In this document: positions 59,535-64,000 of the stretch, piece by piece | Layout of the letters: each line of letters begins with the position of its first letter | How positions within the stretch are numbered: the first letter of the stretch is position 1 | Origin: a virus | Strand: one strand, 5' to 3' | IMG/VR virus record: IMGVR_UViG_3300027971_000044 | Coordinates: 17,487 to 81,486 of that record | Length of the DNA: 64,000 nt | Made by a program: the position numbers and the translations under genes | The notes under the pieces: generated by a model | The model's input: the letters and a program-made list of their open reading frames with translations, nothing else | What the model was told of the DNA's origin: nothing | Databases searched by the model: none

Positions 59535-61326
59535 TTTTACCGACCTTATCGACATGCTCGATGGAGAGGAGTTCGATGAAAAACCAGTCGATCTTAAAAC
59601 GTTTGTTAGAAGTCCAGAATACCTTGGGCTTCCAGAACTTTCCGACTATCAGTACACACTTATCGAAAAAAGTTCGCAGATCTATAAAGAGTCAACCCTC
59701 ATCAAATTATTTGGAGAAGAAGAAGGAAAGATAAGATTTAAACAAACTGCTAATGAAGTAGTGGCTCAATTAGGAAAAGGGTCGGGCAAAGATTACTGCT
59801 CAACCATTGCAACTTCGTATATAGTATATTTACTATTGTGCCTTAAAGATCCAGCCACATACTATGGCAAGCCTCCAGGAGACAGCATTGACATTATTAA
59901 CATTGCTATTAACTCTCAACAAGCAAGCAACGTGTTCTTCAAGGGATTTAAGACACGCATTGATAAATCACCTTGGTTTGCTGGAAAGTATAATGACAAG
60001 GCGTCAGAAGTTAAATTTGATAAAGCCATTACCGTACACTCAGGTCACTCGGAGCGTGAAGCTTGGGAAGGCTATAACGTAATTGTGGTTATCCTTGATG
60101 AAATTTCAGGATTTGCTATTGACAATACAACAGGTCATGAACAGGCAAAAACAGGCGCAGCTATATATGATATGTACCGTGCATCTGTAGATTCTCGTTT
60201 CCCAGATTTTGGAAAAGTAATTCTATTGTCATTTCCTAGATACAAGAATGATTATATTCAGCAAAGATATGATGCGGTGGTAGCTCAAAAAGAAACTATT
60301 GTACGTGACCATAGATTCAAAATGGATGAAGACCTACCAGATAACACAGAAGGCAATGAGTTTAGTGTTGAATGGGAAGAAGATCACATCCTGTCTTATA
60401 AGATTCCAAGAGTATATGCTCTTAAGAGACCTACGTGGGAAGTGAACCCAGTAAGAAAGATTGATGACTTTAAAGTAGCATTCTTTACAAACCCCTTAGA
60501 CGCCTTGTCTAGATTTGCATGCATGCCGCCAGATGCAGTTGACGCATTCTTTAAATCAAGAGAAAAGATTGAGAAGGCTTTTAGTAAAGGGCATCTTGCA
60601 GTAGATAATTTTGGTAGGCTTGAAGAATGGTTTATTCCAGATCCAGACAAGGAATACTTTATACACGTAGACTTAGCGCAAAAACATGACCACTGTGCAG
60701 TAGCAATGGGTCATGTAAATAAGTGGGTTAATGTTAAAGTTACCGATACATATTCTCAGCCCGCTCCTATTGTTGAAATAGATGCTGTTAGATTCTGGAC
60801 ACCAACAAAAGATAAGTCTGTAGATTTTACTGAAGTAAAAGATTATATTCTTTCATTAAAAACCCGTGGATTTAAGATACGAGTTTGTACTTTTGACAGA
60901 TGGAACTCTCACGATATGATGCAACAACTAAAACAATACGGCATCAATACAGAGATTCTGTCTGTCGCTAAAAAACATTATGACGACATGGCAATGATCG
61001 TGGCAGAAGAAAGACTGTCTGGGCCACATATACAATTGCTTATAGATGAATTACTTCAGCTTAAGATAATGAGAGACAGGGTTGACCACCCAAGAAAAGG
61101 TTCAAAAGACTTGGCGGATGCAGTTTGTGGAGCTATTTACAACTCTATTAGTAGAAGTAAATTTGACACAAATGAAGAAATAAATATACATACATATGAG
61201 TCCATGAGTTATGACAACGACTTTGGAACAAAAAATGATGGAGATACCAGCTCATATAATATGATAAGGGCACCAAGAATGCCTGAAAATTTACGAGATG
61301 CAATGGACAGGATGACGATAATATGA
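59524..61326 (+). CDS. terL: Terminase large subunit
   Basis: A 600-residue protein. ATPase: Walker A GKGSGKD (84-90), Walker B VVILDE (188-193), then ISGFAIDNTTGHEQAKTGAA. RNase H-like nuclease: EYFIHVDLAQKHDHCAVAMG with Asp near 382, CTFDRWNSHDM near 457, and SKDLADAVCGAIYNS with Asp near 530. It packages DNA and cuts it. Walker A lacks the usual Lys/Arg-rich start but has the GxGSGKD core. Confidence 0.93.
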   Translation: MSFDFTDLIDMLDGEEFDEKPVDLKTFVRSPEYLGLPELSDYQYTLIEKSSQIYKESTLIKLFGEEEGKIRFKQTANEVVAQLGKGSGKDYCSTIATSYIVYLLLCLKDPATYYGKPPGDSIDIINIAINSQQASNVFFKGFKTRIDKSPWFAGKYNDKASEVKFDKAITVHSGHSEREAWEGYNVIVVILDEISGFAIDNTTGHEQAKTGAAIYDMYRASVDSRFPDFGKVILLSFPRYKNDYIQQRYDAVVAQKETIVRDHRFKMDEDLPDNTEGNEFSVEWEEDHILSYKIPRVYALKRPTWEVNPVRKIDDFKVAFFTNPLDALSRFACMPPDAVDAFFKSREKIEKAFSKGHLAVDNFGRLEEWFIPDPDKEYFIHVDLAQKHDHCAVAMGHVNKWVNVKVTDTYSQPAPIVEIDAVRFWTPTKDKSVDFTEVKDYILSLKTRGFKIRVCTFDRWNSHDMMQQLKQYGINTEILSVAKKHYDDMAMIVAEERLSGPHIQLLIDELLQLKIMRDRVDHPRKGSKDLADAVCGAIYNSISRSKFDTNEEINIHTYESMSYDNDFGTKNDGDTSSYNMIRAPRMPENLRDAMDRMTII

Positions 61327-61574
61327 GCACTTATCAAGAAAAAGCTAAAGAATGTAAATGTTGTGGCAAGCATGTTCCGCTTCCAACGGTATTAAAGGAG
61401 TATAATGGAATAGTGTTATGTCCAACTACATTTAACAACGTAATTGAATATAAAAGAATTTGGAAATCTACTGGCTATAGACCGATGGGTAATATTAGAA
61501 AGCATTTTTCTGAATATGTACAGCAAATAGTAGAAGAAACTATTGACAAGAATGAAGATGGCACGATACAATAA
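61323..61574 (+). CDS. Zinc-binding hypothetical protein after terminase
   Basis: An 83-residue protein. CKCCGKHVPLP and a later VLCPTTFNNVIEYKRIWKST give a small Cys cluster followed by a helix. Coupled to terL by ATGA. HNH-like proteins can look similar, but the His/Asn residues needed for catalysis are not evident. Confidence 0.6.
   Translation: MSTYQEKAKECKCCGKHVPLPTVLKEYNGIVLCPTTFNNVIEYKRIWKSTGYRPMGNIRKHFSEYVQQIVEETIDKNEDGTIQ
61543..61572 (+). promoter_or_regulatory. Promoter for the tRNA region
   Basis: TTGACA (61543-61548), 18-nt spacer, TACAAT (61567-61572), inside the end of the preceding gene. Transcription would start close to the tRNA at 61583. Confidence 0.65.
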
Positions 61575-61582
61575 GTCACTAA

Positions 61583-61656
61583 GCAACAGTAGCTTAGTTG
61601 GTCAAAGCCCCGAACTCATAATTCGGTAATCGTAGGTTCAAGTCCTACCTGTTGTA
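61583..61656 (+). tRNA. tRNA with CAT anticodon (Met or lysidine-Ile)
   Basis: Acceptor GCAACAG pairs with CTGTTGT (first pair G-U). D stem GCTT/AAGC. Anticodon stem CCGAA/TTCGG with loop CTCATAA; anticodon at 61617-61619. T stem GTAGG/CCTAC with TTCAAGT. No encoded CCA. The paired first base argues against an initiator. It could be elongator tRNA-Met or tRNA-Ile2 reading ATA. Confidence 0.9.
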
Positions 61657-61668
61657 CTAGGAGAGCAT

Positions 61669-61980
61669 ATGGATGATGATGAGAAATTATCAATGTACTT
61701 AGAAATGGGTGCAGTGGAGCTAGCGGGAATGGATGAGCATGGAGAATTTATCTTCCAGATTACAGAAAAAGCAAAAGATATTGCTCCAGAGTTATGGCAG
61801 GCTCATCAAGAGCATGTTGATAGATCATTAGTTCAATTATATGAGGCGGGCTTAATAAATGTTACTTATAATGATAACCTTGAAGCAACAATAGAAATGT
61901 CAGAAGAAGGACATGAAATGGCCAAAGATTTGGGCTTAGTAGAGATTAATATGCATGAGGAAGATATTCCAAACGATTAA
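61669..61980 (+). CDS. Hypothetical acidic protein between tRNAs
   Basis: A 103-residue acidic protein, with AGGAGAG upstream: MDDDEKLSMYLEMGAVELAG, then FQITEKAKDIAPELWQAHQE. The pattern strand, helix, helix (SLVQLYEAGLINVTYNDNLE) resembles a winged-helix fold without clear DNA-binding residues. It is flanked by tRNA genes. Function unknown. Confidence 0.6.
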   Translation: MDDDEKLSMYLEMGAVELAGMDEHGEFIFQITEKAKDIAPELWQAHQEHVDRSLVQLYEAGLINVTYNDNLEATIEMSEEGHEMAKDLGLVEINMHEEDIPND

Positions 61981-61986
61981 TTTAAT

Positions 61987-62059
61987 GCCTTCGTAGCTCA
62001 GAGGATAGAGCAGGACTCTTCTAAGGTCTTGGTCGCAGGTTCGACTCCTGCCGACGGCG
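61987..62059 (+). tRNA. tRNA-Arg (TCT)
   Basis: Acceptor GCCTTCG with CGACGGC (one T-C mismatch at the fourth pair). D stem GCTC/GAGC. Anticodon stem GGACT/GGTCT (two G-U pairs), loop CTTCTAA, anticodon TCT. T stem GCAGG/CCTGC. No CCA. It reads AGA, the arginine codon favoured in many genes here. Confidence 0.88.
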
Positions 62060-62063
62060 CAAC

Positions 62064-62134
62064 GCGGATGTTGCATATTGGTAGTGCCTCTGCCTTCCAA
62101 GCAGAAGGGGTCAGTTCGATTCTGATCATCCGCT
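62064..62134 (+). tRNA. tRNA-Gly (TCC)
   Basis: Acceptor GCGGATG with CATCCGC, all seven pairs. Anticodon stem TCTGC/GCAGA with loop CTTCCAA, anticodon TCC. T stem GTCAG/CTGAT. No encoded CCA. It starts 4 nt after tRNA-Arg. It reads GGA, a very frequent codon in the Gly-rich adhesins. Confidence 0.9.
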
Positions 62135-62146
62135 CAAATAAAGAAA

Positions 62147-62165
62147 TGCTATACTTATAGTATAG
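62147..62165 (+). promoter_or_regulatory. Extended -10 with overlapping inverted repeat (lysin)
   Basis: TGC plus TATACT (62150-62155). CTATACT (62149-62155) and AGTATAG (62159-62165) form a 7-bp inverted repeat around TAT, covering the -10 and the expected start. No clear -35: it would fall in the tRNA-Gly gene. The AAGGAGAA leader precedes 62190. Confidence 0.5.
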
Positions 62166-62189
62166 TAAACTACAATAAGGAGAAATAAA

Positions 62190-62732
62190 ATGGCAGAAGT
62201 AATTCACGCAAATGCAGCAAAAGTATTAGCAGCGGCTAAGAAGTATGCTGATGAGAAGTACACAGAAGGAACAAATAACGATACAGTTTTTGGAAAGCGA
62301 TACGGAATGAATCACCAACCATGGTGTGCAATGTTTGTTTCAGGATGCTTTGATGATGCAGGATTAGTTCACCTAGTTGCCGCTTCAACAAAGAAAGGCT
62401 TTGCATCATGTGATGCAGGAGCACAATGGTTTGCAAAAAATAAGAGAATTGTTCCAATTGGACAAGCACAGGCAGGAGACGTTGTATTCTTTAACTTTGA
62501 TAAAGAACCAACAGATACAGAGCATGTGGGAATTGTTATTTCAAATGATGGAAAAAATCTTATCACATATGAAGGCAATACATCTGGGGATACAAAGGGA
62601 AGTCAAGCAAATGGCGACGGTGTATTCAAGAAGAAAAGAGCATACAGTTTAGTTATGTCGGTTGCTCGCCCAGATTGGGATGCGGCAGCACCAAAACCTG
62701 CTACAGTAAAAGCAAGCGTAAAGAAGAAGTAA
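62190..62732 (+). CDS. Endolysin with CHAP-type peptidase/amidase domain
   Basis: A 180-residue protein. Cys46 (HQPWCAMFVSG), His112 (TEHVGIVISN) and Asn130 (YEGNTS) form the CHAP catalytic triad. The AQAGDVVFFNFDK strand is typical. The C-terminus is Ala/Lys-rich (PKPATVKASVKKK) and may bind the acidic cell wall. No signal peptide, so a holin is expected, but none is clear beside it. It hydrolyses peptidoglycan for lysis of a Gram-positive host. Coupled to the next gene by TAATG. Confidence 0.85.
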   Translation: MAEVIHANAAKVLAAAKKYADEKYTEGTNNDTVFGKRYGMNHQPWCAMFVSGCFDDAGLVHLVAASTKKGFASCDAGAQWFAKNKRIVPIGQAQAGDVVFFNFDKEPTDTEHVGIVISNDGKNLITYEGNTSGDTKGSQANGDGVFKKKRAYSLVMSVARPDWDAAAPKPATVKASVKKK

Positions 62733-63136
62733 TGTACGAATACCACGTTAAGAAAGTAAATAATGTAGTAGACGGAGATACAATAGACGTAGATATTGAT
62801 CTAGGTTTTGACATATCATTTAGTTCAAGAGTCAGACTGGCTGGAATTGATACTCCAGAGTCTAGGACAAAAGACCTTGTTGAGAAAAAGCTGGGGCTTG
62901 AGGCTAAAGAGTATGTAAAGTCTAAGATTAAAGATGCTAAAGAAGTTGTAATTAAGACAGAGAAGATGGACTCATCAGAAAAATATGGACGCATCCTTGG
63001 ATGGCTATTCCTAGATGGATCTAAAGTCTCAGTAAATGAACAAATGATTGCCGATGGATATGCCTGGGGATACCTAGGGGATACTAAGGTAAAAGACTTT
63101 GAAGCACTTGCTAAGGTAAGGGCCAAAAAGAAGTAG
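62732..63136 (+). CDS. SNase-type (thermonuclease) nuclease
   Basis: 134 residues from the ATG overlapping the lysin stop. VVDGDTIDVDIDLGF, then RVRLAGIDTPESR and KYGRILGWLF, supply all active-site residues of staphylococcal nuclease: Asp21, Arg35, Asp40, Glu43 and Arg87, by chance at the same numbers as in the mature Staphylococcus enzyme. It cleaves DNA or RNA with Ca2+. No signal peptide is present, so it acts inside the host, perhaps on host DNA at lysis. Confidence 0.88.
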   Translation: MYEYHVKKVNNVVDGDTIDVDIDLGFDISFSSRVRLAGIDTPESRTKDLVEKKLGLEAKEYVKSKIKDAKEVVIKTEKMDSSEKYGRILGWLFLDGSKVSVNEQMIADGYAWGYLGDTKVKDFEALAKVRAKKK

Positions 63137-63162
63137 ACAAGATATAAATATTTTGCTATAAT
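63134..63162 (+). promoter_or_regulatory. Promoter for the hsp20 gene
   Basis: TAGACA (63134-63139), 17-nt spacer, TGC plus TATAAT (63157-63162). The -35 overlaps the SNase stop codon. The leader has an inverted repeat and ends in GAAAGGGG before 63225. Confidence 0.68.
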
Positions 63163-63163
63163 A

Positions 63164-63196
63164 ATATATGGATCGCTCATTAGAGGGTCCATATAT
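63164..63196 (+). repeat. Inverted repeat in the hsp20 leader
   Basis: ATATATGGA (63164-63172) and TCCATATAT (63188-63196) pair perfectly around a 15-nt loop, starting just after the -10. It could be an operator or an RNA hairpin at the 5' end. Confidence 0.6.
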
Positions 63197-63224
63197 TAAT
63201 TTATTCGCTTGAAAGGGGAATATA

Positions 63225-63710
63225 ATGGTAACAACAACACTGGATTTTTTTAATGATCCATTTTTTATTGGTTTTGATCGCCAAATTAAAGATCTACAAA
63301 ATATAAGCAGAAATACTTCAAACTATCCGCCTCATAATATATCTAAGGTCAAAGGACCAGATGAGATGTATGTAATTGAGCTGGCCTTGGCTGGATTTAA
63401 TAAAGAGGATATTGAAGTAGAACAAGATAAGAATGTACTAACAATTAAAGGTGCCTCTAACGAAGACCCAAATAAAGAATATCTTTATAAGGGAATTGGA
63501 GCACGTTCATTTGTTAAAACATTTTCTCTTGCAGAATATGTAAAGGTTAATTCCGTGATTATTTCAAACGGAATCTTGATGGTAGGACTAACTAAGTTCA
63601 TTCCAGAAAGTGAAAGACCAGTTAAGTTCGATATTCATGACTTTGATTCAGCAGAAGGATTTGAAGATCTTAGAGATACTGAAGTAAAGACAAAAAGAAC
63701 AAAGAAATAG
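63225..63710 (+). CDS. Small heat shock protein, Hsp20/alpha-crystallin family
   Basis: A 161-residue protein. The N-terminal FFNDPFFIGFDRQIKDLQNI is typical of IbpA-like proteins. The alpha-crystallin domain at about 40-135 contains YVIELALAGFNKEDIEVEQD, then KNVLTIKGASNED and GIARSF-like GIGARSFVKTFSLAEYVKVN. The C-terminal ISNGILMVGLTKFIPE matches the end of the fold. It holds unfolded proteins, perhaps during particle assembly, as in cyanophages. It has its own promoter. Confidence 0.88.
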   Translation: MVTTTLDFFNDPFFIGFDRQIKDLQNISRNTSNYPPHNISKVKGPDEMYVIELALAGFNKEDIEVEQDKNVLTIKGASNEDPNKEYLYKGIGARSFVKTFSLAEYVKVNSVIISNGILMVGLTKFIPESERPVKFDIHDFDSAEGFEDLRDTEVKTKRTKK

Positions 63711-63716
63711 TATAAT
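63687..63716 (+). promoter_or_regulatory. Candidate promoter for a structured RNA
   Basis: AAGACA (63687-63692), 18-nt spacer, TATAAT (63711-63716) at the end of hsp20. It would start transcription at the base of the first stem below. Confidence 0.45.
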
Positions 63717-63795
63717 AGAAATCTGCACCCCTTCATCGGGAAGTCGCAGATAGCGGGCCGTTACCCGCAGGATGGACCTGAGTAAGTCCTCAAAC
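63717..63795 (+). ncRNA. Putative structured RNA, three stem-loops
   Basis: Stem 1: ATCTGC (63721-63726) with GCAGAT (63746-63751), enclosing CCC (63729-63731) with GGG (63738-63740). Stem 2: GCGGG (63753-63757) with CCCGC (63764-63768). Stem 3: GGAC (63774-63777) with GTCC (63786-63789). It is G+C-rich compared with its surroundings, has no ORF and lies 27 nt before the next gene. I could not match it to a riboswitch family. Confidence 0.5.
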
Positions 63796-63821
63796 TGCTC
63801 ACTATAATTAAAGGATAGGTA

Positions 63822-64000
63822 ATGCCAGTATACGAATACAAGTGCTCATATGATGATGCACATCCAACAATGTCAACTCATAGATCGATAACAGAAAGTG
63901 ATCCAGGCTATAGTTGTGTTGAATGTGATTCACAAATGACAAGACACTTTACACCATTTGGTATACAATTTAAAGGTAACGGATTTTATAAAACAGACAA
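63822..64000 (+). CDS. FmdB-like zinc-ribbon protein (3' partial)
   Basis: 59 complete codons before the window ends (AAGGATAG upstream). MPVYEYKCSYDDAHPT and the end FGIQFKGNGFYKTD are the hallmark start and end of the FmdB/CxxC-SSSS family. One cysteine pair is intact (CVEC); the first pair is reduced to a single Cys followed by SYDDAH, so metal binding is altered or uses His. The family is common in bacteria as a presumed regulator and occurs in some actinophages. Confidence 0.8.
   Translation, partial: MPVYEYKCSYDDAHPTMSTHRSITESDPGYSCVECDSQMTRHFTPFGIQFKGNGFYKTD

Noticed and set aside
63717-63795. Glutamine, guanidine, ZTP, preQ1 or cobalamin riboswitch
   Set aside because: Conserved core bases of these classes as I remember them are not visible. 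It is left as an unassigned structured RNA.
63803-63808. TATAAT just before the FmdB-like gene
   Set aside because: It has no TG extension and no -35 at a workable distance. It may be only an A/T-rich leader.
1-64000. Prophage or temperate lifestyle
   Set aside because: No integrase, attachment-site-like repeat, immunity repressor or partition gene was seen. The missing part of the genome could still hold one.

Overview
The window is about 64 kb of a tailed double-stranded DNA phage genome of siphovirus type. Nearly every gene lies on the + strand and the genes are tightly packed: many stop and start codons overlap as TAATG or ATGA. The sequence is A+T-rich. It holds a portal, a protease-scaffold, an HK97-fold capsid protein, a frameshifted tail chaperone, a 2180-residue tape measure, a DnaE-type replisome, a terminase and a CHAP lysin. 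No integrase, excisionase, immunity repressor or CRISPR array was seen, so it looks lytic. The lysin type suggests a Gram-positive host. The leaderless promoters, the FmdB-like and Cas4-like genes and the DnaE/RecA/RuvC replication set resemble actinobacteriophages. A low-GC (perhaps aquatic) actinobacterium is my best guess for the host, but this is an inference.

Layout. (1) 1-12.7 kb: an array of six large tail adhesins, the first cut by the window edge, built from interchangeable parts (trimerising N-terminus, two fibronectin III-like or Ig-like domains, Gly-rich receptor-binding domain). Shorter fibre-stem proteins lie between them, and some units have their own promoter. (2) 12.7-14.4 kb: a LamG-like fibre protein. 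(3) 14.5-22.1 kb: head module of portal, prohead protease fused to scaffold (with a strong internal ribosome binding site for free scaffold), major capsid protein, and head-tail connectors. (4) 22.2-43.2 kb: tail module of tube protein, chaperones with a CCCAAAC -1 frameshift site, tape measure, distal tail and tip proteins, three large fibronectin/PKD-type fibres, and small coiled-coil proteins. (5) 43.2-56.7 kb: early module of phosphoesterase, zinc-ribbon and HTH proteins, DnaB helicase, TOPRIM primase, gp32-like protein, DNA polymerase III alpha, MazG-like, RecA/UvsX, SSB, XapX-like membrane protein, Cas4-like nuclease and RuvC-like resolvase. (6) 56.7-59 kb: GT25 glycosyltransferase, methyltransferase, OCH1-like glycosyltransferase and a DUF1599-like protein. 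(7) 59-61.6 kb: terminase. (8) 61.6-64 kb: three tRNAs, CHAP lysin, SNase-type nuclease, Hsp20 chaperone, a probable structured RNA and a partial FmdB-like gene.

Regulation can be read in unusual detail. A set of sigma70-like promoters shares an extended -10 (AATGNTATAAT or close). Four genes without a Shine-Dalgarno sequence (14513, 16488, 34717, 58998) have this -10 placed 6-8 nt before the ATG, as in leaderless transcripts. The terminase promoter is consensus TTGACA-N17-TATAAT, with a perfect 16-bp palindrome inside the spacer. The core of that palindrome recurs at the 34717 promoter, which suggests one regulator for both. A second promoter, at 43.2 kb, carries a different perfect inverted repeat over its -10 and is followed at once by a terminator-like hairpin, where the early genes begin. 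There is no gene-free stretch longer than 300 bases.
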